The translations under genes were made by a program, and so were the position numbers. A stretch of DNA of 64,000 nt from JABDIP01 sp965250245 (GTDB lineage: Bacteria; Pseudomonadota; Alphaproteobacteria; DSM-16000; Inquilinaceae), in the NCBI GenBank assembly GCA_965250245.1, contig OZ252296.1:4898001-4962000 (forward strand), in the 5' to 3' direction. Shown one piece after another: positions 9,386-18,199 of this stretch. Numbering within the stretch: the stretch's first letter is position 1; each line of letters opens with the position of its first letter. The notes beneath the pieces are model-generated. The model had not been told where the DNA came from. It saw only the letters and a program-made list of their open reading frames with translations, and made no database searches.

Positions 9386-10250
9386 TTTGTCAAATGTCTC
9401 CGACGCCGAAAGTGCTGCAAACATATATATTAATAGGCTCATTGTCTTCGTGGAAGGGTCGAGCGATGTTGAGATATTTAGGCGGCTTTTTCCAAATAGA
9501 GAGAGTGAGATAAAATTCCTTTCGCCAGCTGACTCAACTGCCAAAGAGGAATCCAGTTCTGGCGAAGGTTGTATGGCGGTTATAGCAAGAGTAACCCAGG
9601 AAAGAGCAGATCGTTCAAACCCTGATCGATGCATCGGATTTGTCGATCGGGACATATTTTTGAGACTGAAGAATTGGGATCTTCTTTTCGAAACCGATGA
9701 TCTTGAATACCGTAAAGCGAACCCGTTTGCAGAAGGTATTATTCCTTTAACATTCTGGGAGGTTGAGAATTATTTGCTTGTCCCTGATGTAGTGACGATG
9801 GTGGTGGCAGATTCTGGAAAATCGGTTGTTCATCTTGAGCGAAGGATCAGAGGTGCATTGGTCCGCTCATTGCACTTGAATGCTGCAAATTGCACCGTAC
9901 ACGATCATGGAGAACAGGCAATTTCGCACGGAACCATATTTGAGGAGCGCGATAGCGATGGATACCTCGAACTCGTTAAGGAAAAGGTGAGGAATTGCCT
10001 TGGGGAGAGATACTCTGACGAACAGTTTGATGAATTCATCGGATGTATTGCAAGATTTCGCCAGGAAGATGGCGATGAGATTTTTCCTGACCTTCCACTA
10101 AGGGTTGCTCCGGGTAAAGCACTGGTCGCGTATCTTCGACATCATTACGGCATCCAAAAGATCGAGCTGCAGCTTGCCCGACACATCGGTTTGCAGGGGA
10201 CGGTCCGAGCCGATCTCCATGGTGACATCGAGCAAGGTCTTTCTGCGTAG
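9378..10250 (+). CDS. DUF4435 TOPRIM-fold protein, AriB-like putative effector nuclease
   Basis: This 290-aa protein has a TOPRIM core: IVFVEGSSDVEIFRRL (E26, G27, D30), the acidic GFVDRDI (D90, D92) and the DUF4435-typical FWEVENYLL at 126-134. In PARIS, AriB proteins of this family are toxic nucleases held inactive by the ATPase. The start overlaps the ATPase stop by eight bases (ATGGCTAA), so the pair is translationally coupled. Codon use is AT-rich like the four genes upstream. The nuclease role is inferred from family and context. No terminator is obvious after the stop. Confidence 0.8.
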   Translation: MANLSNVSDAESAANIYINRLIVFVEGSSDVEIFRRLFPNRESEIKFLSPADSTAKEESSSGEGCMAVIARVTQERADRSNPDRCIGFVDRDIFLRLKNWDLLFETDDLEYRKANPFAEGIIPLTFWEVENYLLVPDVVTMVVADSGKSVVHLERRIRGALVRSLHLNAANCTVHDHGEQAISHGTIFEERDSDGYLELVKEKVRNCLGERYSDEQFDEFIGCIARFRQEDGDEIFPDLPLRVAPGKALVAYLRHHYGIQKIELQLARHIGLQGTVRADLHGDIEQGLSA

Positions 10251-10688
10251 GCGATTGGACCTAGATATTCTACATCATTGGAAGTCTCCTTCCGTCGCTC
10301 TCTCACTTGACCAAGACAGCTTGCACAGCTACCGTCCCTCGCCATGAGCACCCGTGACCAGCAGCTTGGGCTTCGACTTACCGCCCCGGTGTCCTGAACC
10401 GGCACCGGTTTTCGTGCGTTTGCCCTGCTGTTGATCGTCGAGTTTGTGCCATGTCTCCGTATCGTTCCGTCCGCCCGGCCGTATTCGCGCAGCGCGCCGC
10501 CTTGAGCGCGCGCCGCTTGCGCCCGCTCGGCACCCTGGCGCGACTTATCGGCGGCCGTCGGCTCTAGGCGGCCGGCCGGCGGCTGTTTGCGCGGCAGCGC
10601 CCCAACCCACCCGATGACGAGATTTTTGCCGCCCGGCGCGACCCTCCAGGGGTAGGATCGCCGGCGGCCGATGAGGAGTTTTAGAGCC
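10251..10688. other. right border of the defence island, 438 bp, no gene recognised
   Basis: Base composition changes here from AT-rich island sequence (to about 10300) to high-GC backbone. Short frames exist on both strands (for example one rich in Arg, Gln and Ala on the minus strand near 10400-10560) but none has recognisable content. I saw no tRNA, integrase remnant or convincing direct repeat matching the left border. The last bases carry the leuA Shine-Dalgarno. Confidence 0.4.
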
Positions 10689-12389
10689 ATGCGAGTCACT
10701 CCTGGCGACAAGTACAGTCCGTTTCCCCCCGTCGATCTGCCCGACCGGCGCTGGCCGTCGGCGGTGATCGACTCCGCGCCGATCTGGTGCTCGGTCGATC
10801 TGCGCGACGGCAACCAGGCGCTGATCGAGCCCATGGGCACCGAGCGCAAGCGCCGATTCTTCGACCTGCTGGTCCGCATGGGCTTCAAGGAGATCGAGGT
10901 CGGCTTCCCGTCCGCCTCGCAGACCGATTACGACTTCCTGCGCCTGCTGATCGACGAGAACCTCATTCCCGACGACGTCACCATCCAGGTGCTGACACAG
11001 GCGCGCGAGCCGCTGATCCGCCGCACCTATGAGGCGATCGCCGGCGCCAAGCGGGCCATCGTGCACCTGTACAACTCCACCTCCACCCTGCAGCGGCGGG
11101 TGGTGTTCGGCATGGATCGGGCCGGCATCACCGACATCGCCGTCGCCGGCACCAAACTGTGCCGGGAATGCACCGACGCCATGGACGGTTCAGGCACGGA
11201 AATACAGTTCCAGTACTCGCCGGAGAGTTTTACCGGCACCGAGCTCGACTATTCGGTGGAGATCTGCGAGGCGGTGATGGAGGCCTGGGGGCCGTCGGCC
11301 GAGGACAAGATGATCCTCAACCTGCCGGCCACCGTGGAAATGGCGACCCCCAACATCTATGCCGACCAGATCGAATGGTTCGCCCGCACCTGCCGCAACC
11401 GCGACCACTATGTGCTGAGCGTGCATCCGCACAACGACCGCGGCACCGGCATCGCCGCCACCGAGCTGGCGGTGATGGCCGGCGCCGACCGGGTCGAGGG
11501 CACCCTGTTCGGCAATGGCGAGCGCACCGGCAATGTCGACATCATCACCCTGGCAATGAACCTGTTCACCCAGGGGGTGGAGCCGGGGCTGGAGATCGAC
11601 GACATCGACGCCATCGCCAAGACCGCCGAATACTGCACCCAGCTGCCGATCCACCCGCGCCACCCCTATGTGGGCGATCTGGTGTTCACCGCCTTCTCCG
11701 GCTCCCACCAGGACGCCATCAAGAAGGGCATGGCGGCGCAGAAGCAGGCCAACAGCCCGCTGTGGCAGGTGCCCTACCTGCCCATCGACCCGGCCGATCT
11801 GGGCCGCGACTACGAGGCCGTGATCCGCATCAACAGCCAGTCCGGCAAGGGCGGCGTGGCCTATGTGATGGAGCAGGATTACGGGCTGCAGCTGCCGCGC
11901 CGGCTGCAGATCGCCTTCTCCGGCGTGGTGCAGGAGATCGCCGAACTGACCGGCTCGGAGCTGACGTCGAAGGACATCTGGCAGGCCTTCGAGCGGGAAT
12001 ATCTGTCGGAAGGGGCGATCGCCATCCTCGACCACCGCACCGTGCCCGACACCCATGCCAGCGAGGTGCGCCGCATCACCGCGACCATCCGCGAAAATGG
12101 CAAGGAGCGCGAGATCGAGGGCTCCGGCAACGGCCCCATCGCCGCCTTCGTCGATGCGCTGAAGCAGGATTGCGGCGTGAGGATCAAGGTCGCCGACTAC
12201 CACGAGCACGCGGTCGGCGAGGGCGCGGACGCCACCGCCGTCGCCTATGTGGAGGCAGTGACCGAGGACGGCGAGACGGTGTTCGGCGTCGGCCGCCACT
12301 CCAACATCTCCCTCGCCTCCCTCAAGGCGGTGGCGAGCGCCGCCAGCACGGTCGCGGCCGGCGCGGTGGAGACGAAGAAGGCGAGCTGA
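10689..12389 (+). CDS. leuA: 2-isopropylmalate synthase
   Basis: A 566-aa LeuA (long form) that condenses acetyl-CoA with 2-oxoisovalerate in the first committed step of leucine synthesis. The HMGL-like TIM barrel shows WCSVDLRDGNQAL near residues 32-44 (catalytic Arg, metal Asp), the SVHPHNDRGTGIA metal-histidine segment and LFGNGERTGNVD. The C-terminal part (after about 430) holds the LeuA allosteric domain for leucine feedback. The ATG at 10689 is preferred over the ATG six codons earlier because GAGGAG lies about 10 bases before it. It is monocistronic, followed by a palindromic repeat. Confidence 0.95.
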   Translation: MRVTPGDKYSPFPPVDLPDRRWPSAVIDSAPIWCSVDLRDGNQALIEPMGTERKRRFFDLLVRMGFKEIEVGFPSASQTDYDFLRLLIDENLIPDDVTIQVLTQAREPLIRRTYEAIAGAKRAIVHLYNSTSTLQRRVVFGMDRAGITDIAVAGTKLCRECTDAMDGSGTEIQFQYSPESFTGTELDYSVEICEAVMEAWGPSAEDKMILNLPATVEMATPNIYADQIEWFARTCRNRDHYVLSVHPHNDRGTGIAATELAVMAGADRVEGTLFGNGERTGNVDIITLAMNLFTQGVEPGLEIDDIDAIAKTAEYCTQLPIHPRHPYVGDLVFTAFSGSHQDAIKKGMAAQKQANSPLWQVPYLPIDPADLGRDYEAVIRINSQSGKGGVAYVMEQDYGLQLPRRLQIAFSGVVQEIAELTGSELTSKDIWQAFEREYLSEGAIAILDHRTVPDTHASEVRRITATIRENGKEREIEGSGNGPIAAFVDALKQDCGVRIKVADYHEHAVGEGADATAVAYVEAVTEDGETVFGVGRHSNISLASLKAVASAASTVAAGAVETKKAS

Positions 12390-12430
12390 CGGGAAAAGAA
12401 AGCGGAGGGCCTGACGGCCCAACCTGTCTT

Positions 12431-12566
12431 CAGACCCCTCACCCGTCTCGCTAACGCTCGCCACCCTCTCCCGCAAGGGGAGAGGGGTTTGGGGCTGCGC
12501 TGACCGGCTACCCCTCTCCCCAGCGTGGGAGAGGGTGGCGAGCGATAGCGAGCCGGGTGAGGGGGC
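12431..12566. repeat. palindromic intergenic repeat, CCCTCTCC family, copy 1
   Basis: Two hairpin units face each other (CCTCTCCCGCAAGGGGAGAGG on one side, CCCCTCTCC...GGGAGAGGG on the other), bounded by CCCTCACC and GGGTGAGGG arms. Other copies occur at 13411, 31632, 43435 and 58637. It fills most of the 310-bp leuA-gloA gap and may also end transcription. Confidence 0.8.
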
Positions 12567-12700
12567 TCACGAAGGGTTGGGCCGCAGGCCCTCATCTTCT
12601 CCCCACGCCGCTTCCTACCGCCGCTTGGCTTCGGTATCGTCGGGCCTACTTCCCAAGCCGGGGCCGGAACCCGGCCATTCATCCGTCATCAGGAGTCGCC

Positions 12701-13141
12701 ATGAGGTATCTGCACACCATGGTCCGCGTCACCGATCTGGAGGCGTCGCTGGATTTCTACTGCAACAAGCTCGGCATGACCGAGACGCGTCGGCACGAGA
12801 GCGAGAAGGGCCGCTTCACCCTGGTCTTCCTCACCACCAACGAGGACGAGGGCGCGGCGCGCGAGGTCAAGGCGCCGGTCATCGAGCTGACCTACAACTG
12901 GGACCCGGAGGAGTACACCGGCGGCCGCAATTTCGGCCATCTGGCCTATGAGGTCGACAATATCTACGACCTCTGCCAGTCGCTGATGGACAACGGCGTG
13001 ACCATCAACCGGCCGCCGCGCGACGGCAACATGGCCTTCATCCGCTCCCCCGACGGCATCTCCATCGAGCTGCTGCAGAAGGGCGACCCGCTGCCGAGCC
13101 AGGAACCCTGGGCCTCCATGGGCAACACCGGCAGCTGGTAG
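12701..13141 (+). CDS. gloA: lactoylglutathione lyase (glyoxalase I)
   Basis: This 146-aa VOC-fold enzyme converts the hemithioacetal of methylglyoxal and glutathione to S-lactoylglutathione. Seen: MRYLHTMVRVTDLEASLDFY at the N-terminus (metal-binding His), VIELTYNWDPEEY, GGRNFGHLAYEV and ISIELLQKG (metal-binding Glu). The start is fixed by AGGAG six bases upstream and by the family N-terminus. The TAG overlaps the GTG of the next gene, which suggests translational coupling. Confidence 0.94.
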   Translation: MRYLHTMVRVTDLEASLDFYCNKLGMTETRRHESEKGRFTLVFLTTNEDEGAAREVKAPVIELTYNWDPEEYTGGRNFGHLAYEVDNIYDLCQSLMDNGVTINRPPRDGNMAFIRSPDGISIELLQKGDPLPSQEPWASMGNTGSW

Positions 13142-13386
13142 TGCCGCGCCGGGCCGACGGCTACACCCGGACCGCCTATGCCGGCCTGATCATCGCCGGC
13201 ATCAGCGCGGTCGGGTTCGCCGTCGGCTGGTCCTGGACGCCGGTCTATCAGGGCCCGGCGACCGGAATCGGCCAGGCCATGCTGATGATGGCCTGCATGG
13301 CGATCGGCGGCCTGGGACTTACCGTGGCGCTGCTCGCGGCCGTTCTGGGAGCGATCAGGCGGCATCGGCGTCAGAACAACGCCTAG
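13141..13386 (+). CDS. small two-helix membrane protein
   Basis: An 81-aa protein starting with GTG that shares its G with the gloA stop. It has two hydrophobic segments (about residues 14-31 and 43-66) and a basic tail ending RRHRRQNN. Unknown function. The coupling to gloA and the clean membrane topology argue that it is real; it has no motif beyond that. Confidence 0.6.
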   Translation: MPRRADGYTRTAYAGLIIAGISAVGFAVGWSWTPVYQGPATGIGQAMLMMACMAIGGLGLTVALLAAVLGAIRRHRRQNNA

Positions 13387-13410
13387 GGTTCTCTCGGCAC
13401 CGCTGGCCAT

Positions 13411-13527
13411 CACCTCTCCCCTCGCGGGAGAGGTCGGCGAGCGAAGCGAGACGGGTGAGGGGGCGCGCGGCAGAGCCGCGCAAGTTTCTTCAGGACCCCT
13501 AACCCTCTCCCGCAAGGGGAGAGGGGA
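13411..13527. repeat. palindromic intergenic repeat, CCCTCTCC family, copy 2
   Basis: Contains the same hairpin units (CTCTCCCCTCGCGGGAGAG and CCTCTCCCGCAAGGGGAGAGG) with GGCGAGCGAAGCGAGACGGG between them. It lies between the tail of the gloA operon and the convergent DMT transporter gene. Confidence 0.75.
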
Positions 13528-13550
13528 CAACAACTCAGCCCTCCGGAGGG

Positions 13551-14444
13551 CTAAGCCGTTACCGCCTTCCGCCGCTTCAGCCGGGCGATGACCAGCAGGT
13601 TTCCGAGCAGGACGAGCGCCACGCCAACCAAAGCCTCGGCGGTCCAGACGTAGTCTTCCAAGACCGTCGAGATGGCCAGCGCAACCACCGGGAACAGCAC
13701 CATGGAATAGGCCGCCCGGTCGGCGCCGATGCGGCCGAGCAGGGTGTAGTAGCCGGCGAAGGCGATCACCGAGCCGAACACCGTCAGGTAGGCCAGCGAG
13801 CCGAGATAGCGCGCGGTCCACTCGATCGCGGGCATATGGCCCTGCAGCAAGGCGAGGACGAACACCGCCGCCGCGCCATAGGCCATGGCATAGCCGGTGC
13901 TCTGCACGATGGGGATGCCGGCGCGCTGGTTGCTGCCGGCGATCAGATTGCCGAGCGACGTGGTGACCGTCGAGCCGAGCGCCAGGGCGAGGCCGATGGC
14001 GGTGTCGCCGGTCAGCTCCACGCCGGCGATGTCTGGCGCGAAGATCAGCACCATGCCGGCGAAGCCGATCGCAGCACCCAGCGCCACCCGGGCCTTCAGC
14101 GCCTGGCCGAACAGCAGCGCCCCGAACAGGATGTTGAGGAACACCACATTGCTGTTGGCGACCGCGATCAGGCCGCTCGTCAGGTATTGCGCCGACAGGT
14201 AGACCAGCGTGTAGGTGCAGCCGAAGTTCAGCAGCCCCTGGGCCGCCATGCGCAGGTGCTCCGCGCCTGAGAAGCCGAGCCTGAGGCCGCGCAACCGGGC
14301 GAAGACCAGCAGCATCAACGCCGCCAGCGCGAAGCGGTACGCGACCGACATCTCCAGCGGCACGGTGCCGATCTGCAGGGTGATGACGTACCACGTCGAT
14401 CCCCAGATCAGCACGGTCGTCAGGTAGATGAGGGCGTTGGGCAT
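13551..14444 (-). CDS. DMT superfamily transporter (EamA family)
   Basis: This is a 297-aa integral membrane protein with about ten hydrophobic segments and two EamA halves. The N-terminal IYLTTVLIWGSTWYVI and the LTSGLIAVANSNVVFLNIL in helix 3-4 are typical of drug/metabolite exporters of the RhaT/YdcZ-like type. The start at 14444 is preferred over the GTG/ATG extension further up because TM1 then begins right after the first residues. Substrate cannot be told. Confidence 0.88.
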   Translation of the reverse strand: MPNALIYLTTVLIWGSTWYVITLQIGTVPLEMSVAYRFALAALMLLVFARLRGLRLGFSGAEHLRMAAQGLLNFGCTYTLVYLSAQYLTSGLIAVANSNVVFLNILFGALLFGQALKARVALGAAIGFAGMVLIFAPDIAGVELTGDTAIGLALALGSTVTTSLGNLIAGSNQRAGIPIVQSTGYAMAYGAAAVFVLALLQGHMPAIEWTARYLGSLAYLTVFGSVIAFAGYYTLLGRIGADRAAYSMVLFPVVALAISTVLEDYVWTAEALVGVALVLLGNLLVIARLKRRKAVTA

Positions 14445-14637
14445 GGCTCCGGTCCGCTCGGGGAGGCGGACGCTAAGGCCCCAGGGCCGGCTGTGCAACC
14501 GGAGTATTGTCCCGGTTCAATGGGTTACGGAACGGCCGGGCCCAATCCCAGGCGGCACCCCAGGTTTCGGTTGCGGCAGGCACGGCGTTCCCGTTTCATA
14601 GGCCGATTCTCCCCCATCGACGCTCGAAACCGCACCG

Positions 14638-15306
14638 ATGAGCCGCGACACCCTGCTTGTAACCCTTCGGCGCCCCTACCTCGCCGTCGCGATCACCATC
14701 GTGATATCGGCGGCGGCGATCCTGTCCGCCTACCCGTTCACCGCGGAGCGGCTTGCCGCGCTGACGCGGGAGACCGGATGGATCGAGGTGGCGACCGCCA
14801 TCCTCTACGGGATCGCCACCCTCTTGCTCCTCGCCTTGTGGCGCAAGGACGGGCGGTTCTTCGTGCACTCCGCGTTCGTCGTGGCGCTCCTGTTGGCCCG
14901 CGAGCTCGACCTGCACAAGGCCTTCACCTCCGACAGCGTGCTGTCCACGCGGTTCTTCTTCCGCGACCACGCCGGCGTGACGGAAAAGATCGTCGCCGGG
15001 TTGGTCCTGCTGGTGTTTGCCGTCATCGTGATCCGCTACCTGCGCAACTGGCGCCGGCTCCGTGACGGGCTGACCCTGCGGTCGCCTGCCGCCATATCGG
15101 CGGCGCTGGCGATCCTGCTTCTGCCGGCGACGAAGTCGCTCGACGCCTTCGGCCGCGTGGCCAAGGGGCTGGGCTTCGAAATCACCTTCGACATCAACGC
15201 GGTCGGGATCGTCGAAGAGAGCGTGGAGCTCGCGATCCCGGCGGTGATCATCCTGGCGGCGGCGCAGTACCTGTCCGGCGGCCGATCGGACCGCGGCCCG
15301 GCCTGA
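14638..15306 (+). CDS. hypothetical integral membrane protein (222 aa)
   Basis: The protein has five or six hydrophobic segments, starting at residue 14. A charged motif, ARELDLHKAFTSDSVLSTRF, sits between TM3 and TM4, and a second segment, EESVELAIPAVIILAA, near the end. I do not recognise the family. It is 33 bases upstream of a GT39-type glycosyltransferase on the same strand, so it may serve the same envelope-glycan pathway. The ATG at 14638 has no strong Shine-Dalgarno. Confidence 0.75.
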   Translation: MSRDTLLVTLRRPYLAVAITIVISAAAILSAYPFTAERLAALTRETGWIEVATAILYGIATLLLLALWRKDGRFFVHSAFVVALLLARELDLHKAFTSDSVLSTRFFFRDHAGVTEKIVAGLVLLVFAVIVIRYLRNWRRLRDGLTLRSPAAISAALAILLLPATKSLDAFGRVAKGLGFEITFDINAVGIVEESVELAIPAVIILAAAQYLSGGRSDRGPA

Positions 15307-15339
15307 CCAATCCTGTTCCCCATCGATGAGACAGCCAGC

Positions 15340-16806
15340 GTGACGCTCTCTGAAAGACTGACCGCACGGCCGGAACTGGGATTGCTGGCCCTCTGCATCG
15401 CCCAGTTGCTGCTCTGGACCATCGCGCCCGCCCTGACCCACGACGCCATGCCGCTGGACATGGTGGAGATGTACGTCTGGGGCCAGGAATGGGTGGTGGC
15501 GACGTTCAAGCATCCGAACCTGCCGGGCCTGCTGCTCGAGGCGGCCCGGTCGGTGACTGGCTCGACGGTCTGGACCGGATTCGCCGTGTCGCAGATCTGC
15601 GTGATTGTGGCCTATGTGGCCGTCTTCCTGCTGGGGCGCGACCTCCTCGGCGCCCCCAAGGCGCTCGCCGGGACGCTGCTGCTGACCGGCATCTACTATT
15701 ACTCCTGGACCACGCCGGAGATGAATCACAACGTGGCGCAGATCCCGCTCTGGGCCCTGGTGATCCTGTTCCTGTGGCGGGCCGTCGAACGCGGCGGCAT
15801 CGGCTGGTGGCTCGGGCTCGGCGTGCTTGGCGGCCTGGCGCTGTGGGCGAAGTATTTCGCGGCCGTGCTGTTGCTGATCTGCCTGATGTGGCTCTTCGCG
15901 GATTCCAGGGCGCGGGCACAGCTTCGCCGGCCGGGACCCTGGCTGGCGCTCGCCGCCTTCGCCGCCGTGGCCACGCCCCAGGTCCTGTTCCTGGTGGAGA
16001 GCGACTTCCTGCCGCTGCGCTATGCCCAGGCCCGCTCAAGCGGCAGCGCCGGGCACTGGATCGGCTTCCTGCCGGCGCAAATGGCCGGCCACCTTATGAT
16101 GATCATCATGGTGGCGGTGGCCGGGCTCTTCGGCCGCGGCGCCTTCGCCGTCACCGACGGGCCGGAAACCCGGGCCCGCCGGTTCCTGATCGTGTTCGGC
16201 CTTGGCCCGCTGGTGCTCACCGTGCTCCTCGCCGCGATCACCGGAACCGGGCTGAAGGACATGTGGGGCACGCCCATGTTCAACCTCTCCGGATTGCTGG
16301 CCGTCGCGCTGCTGCCCGGCCGCTTCGGCGGGTCGTCCCTGCGCCGCATCGCGATCTTCGCCACCTGCCTTCTGGCGATCGTGCCGGCGGCCTACGCGGC
16401 GCATGTGCATTTCGCCGGCGACTATCGCGACCGTCCGAAACGGGGAAATTGGCCGCAGCAGGAAATCGCCACCCTGCTGCTCGAAGCCTTTCGGGCCGAG
16501 ACCGGATCCTACCCCGAGATCGTCGCCGGACCGATCTGGGAGGCCGGGCTGGTGGCGACCGGGACGGCGCAGGCGCCCTCCGTCCTGATCGACGGCGATC
16601 CGGTGAAGTCGCACTGGATTTCCGTCGACGAGGCCCGTGAGGCCGCCATGCTGGTGGTGTGGAGCAGCAATCGCACACCACCGCAGGCGTTGTCCGACAG
16701 GATCGCCAGCGGCGTGGCCGCCGAGGCGCAATTCCGCTGGTCCGACGATCCGCAGGACCCGGCGATCAGCCTCAGCTACGTGATCCTGCCGCCACTCGGC
16801 GGCTAG
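15340..16806 (+). CDS. GT39/ArnT-like membrane glycosyltransferase
   Basis: This 488-aa polytopic protein has the GT-C layout: a first transmembrane helix, then a periplasmic loop with DAMPLDMVEMYVWGQEW and FKHPNLPGLL, followed by about ten further helices. The acidic D/E residues in that first loop are the catalytic site of ArnT/PMT enzymes, which move a sugar from a polyprenyl-phosphate to a lipid or protein on the outer face of the inner membrane. The neighbours GtrA, GT2 and UDP-glucuronate decarboxylase supply the expected partners. The acceptor is unknown. Confidence 0.85.
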   Translation: MTLSERLTARPELGLLALCIAQLLLWTIAPALTHDAMPLDMVEMYVWGQEWVVATFKHPNLPGLLLEAARSVTGSTVWTGFAVSQICVIVAYVAVFLLGRDLLGAPKALAGTLLLTGIYYYSWTTPEMNHNVAQIPLWALVILFLWRAVERGGIGWWLGLGVLGGLALWAKYFAAVLLLICLMWLFADSRARAQLRRPGPWLALAAFAAVATPQVLFLVESDFLPLRYAQARSSGSAGHWIGFLPAQMAGHLMMIIMVAVAGLFGRGAFAVTDGPETRARRFLIVFGLGPLVLTVLLAAITGTGLKDMWGTPMFNLSGLLAVALLPGRFGGSSLRRIAIFATCLLAIVPAAYAAHVHFAGDYRDRPKRGNWPQQEIATLLLEAFRAETGSYPEIVAGPIWEAGLVATGTAQAPSVLIDGDPVKSHWISVDEAREAAMLVVWSSNRTPPQALSDRIASGVAAEAQFRWSDDPQDPAISLSYVILPPLGG

Positions 16807-16818
16807 GGCGCACGGGGC

Positions 16819-17253
16819 TCAACCCGGTTCCGGATCCGTCGGCCCGCCGACGCGGAACACGAAACTGCGGTTCAAAAGGTAGGTCGCGACCGCCGACAAT
16901 CCGGTCAGGATCACGAAGCCAATGGAGTAGTTCAGCCCGGCCCAGTCGGCCCACGCCGCCATGCCCGCGCCGTGCAGCGCGAAGACGATGCCGTAGCTGG
17001 CGAGAAACCGCGGCAGCGCGCTCATATGCGGCGCCGCCGACCGGAAGACATAACTGCGGTTACCCAGATACGACACGCCGACGCCGACTGCCGTCGCCAT
17101 CGTATTGGCCACCCATACGATGGACAGCTCGGCACCTTCGACAAGCAGCACCAGGGTCAGGTAGTGGACCGCCGTCGCCAGCAGACCATTGAGGACAAAG
17201 CGGGCCGGGCTGGACACCTCAGGCGGCAGCCTCGGCCTTGGCGTCGACGACAT
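16819..17253 (-). CDS. GtrA-family membrane protein (putative polyprenyl-P-sugar flippase)
   Basis: A protein of about 144 aa with four transmembrane helices and the GtrA signatures RFVLNGLLATAVHY, NRSYVFRS and, repeated at the end, NRSFVFRVGG. GtrA proteins are thought to flip undecaprenyl-phosphate-linked sugars. The ATG at 17253 overlaps the end of the upstream GT2 gene by 35 bases; a GTG at 17217, four bases past the GT2 stop, is an equally plausible start that still leaves the first helix intact. Confidence 0.85.
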   Translation of the reverse strand: MSSTPRPRLPPEVSSPARFVLNGLLATAVHYLTLVLLVEGAELSIVWVANTMATAVGVGVSYLGNRSYVFRSAAPHMSALPRFLASYGIVFALHGAGMAAWADWAGLNYSIGFVILTGLSAVATYLLNRSFVFRVGGPTDPEPG

Positions 17254-18199
17254 CGATGCTCTGGATGAAGGATTGCGCATCTTCGGCGATGGTGCGCGGC
17301 GAGCGGACCGTCGCCAGCCCGCTCATGATCAGTGTCATCAACGTCAGCACGCCGGTCTGCATGAAGATGACCAGCATGAAGCCGGTGACCGTGGTCAGCC
17401 ATCCAGGCGTCGCCTGGCCGGAGATCTTCAGGAACGCGGCGATCGCGAAGACGACGACCGTGCAAACCGCCGACAGCCCGAAGACAACCGCCATGCGTGT
17501 CAGCACCGCGTCGCCGAACACCATGACCGACCGGATGCCATGCAGCACCAGCGACACGAAGCCCATGCGCGACTGGCCGGAATAGCGTCGGCCGCGATCG
17601 ATCGGCAGTTCCACGCGGCGAAGCCGCGACTTCACGACCGCGCCGGCGACATGGGTCCAGGCCTCCTGCATTGCCGCCAGCCGCCGCAACGCGACCTGCG
17701 AAATCGCCATGAAATTGCCGAAACGGATCACGCTGCCGGTCAGGATTTTGAAGAACATCTTGTAGATGACGTAGAACACCCGGAATGTGAGCGTCTCCGA
17801 ACGCCGCGACCGGGATGCGACAACGATGTCGACGCCGCCGTTCGTGCCGTCGTCGGCCAGCCGCGCGATGAGTTCGGGAATGCGGCTCGGCCGATCCTCG
17901 CCGTCGCTGTCCATGATGACGATCCCGTCCAGATCGTCGTCCGCCGCCAGGTGGTTCAGGCCGATGGCGATGGCCATCTGATGCCCCACGTTGCGCCGCA
18001 GCCGGATCACCTCGCCCTGCAAGCCGACCTCGGCGATCGCGCTCGGGTCCGGTGGCGCTGTCACCGAGCCGTCATCGACGGCACAGATCCGCAGGTCCAG
18101 ACCCTGGCCCGCCTCGGCGATTTCCCGGCAGAGCTGTGCAAAGGAGTCCCGGTCCTCGAAGACCGGCGTCAGGACGGTCCAGTGCCGGCGTTGACTCAT
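17219..18199 (-). CDS. family 2 glycosyltransferase, polyprenyl-phosphate sugar synthase type
   Basis: A 326-aa GT2 enzyme resembling dolichyl-P-mannose synthase/GtrB. The N-terminal GT-A domain shows VLTPVFEDRDSF, AVDDGS, RNVGHQMAIAIGL and the metal-binding MDSDGEDRP. Two hydrophobic helices follow near 225-300. It should load a sugar from a nucleotide donor onto undecaprenyl phosphate. The ATG at 18199 overlaps the decarboxylase stop (ATGA), and the reading frame further upstream is shadow. Confidence 0.88.
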   Translation of the reverse strand: MSQRRHWTVLTPVFEDRDSFAQLCREIAEAGQGLDLRICAVDDGSVTAPPDPSAIAEVGLQGEVIRLRRNVGHQMAIAIGLNHLAADDDLDGIVIMDSDGEDRPSRIPELIARLADDGTNGGVDIVVASRSRRSETLTFRVFYVIYKMFFKILTGSVIRFGNFMAISQVALRRLAAMQEAWTHVAGAVVKSRLRRVELPIDRGRRYSGQSRMGFVSLVLHGIRSVMVFGDAVLTRMAVVFGLSAVCTVVVFAIAAFLKISGQATPGWLTTVTGFMLVIFMQTGVLTLMTLIMSGLATVRSPRTIAEDAQSFIQSIDVVDAKAEAAA

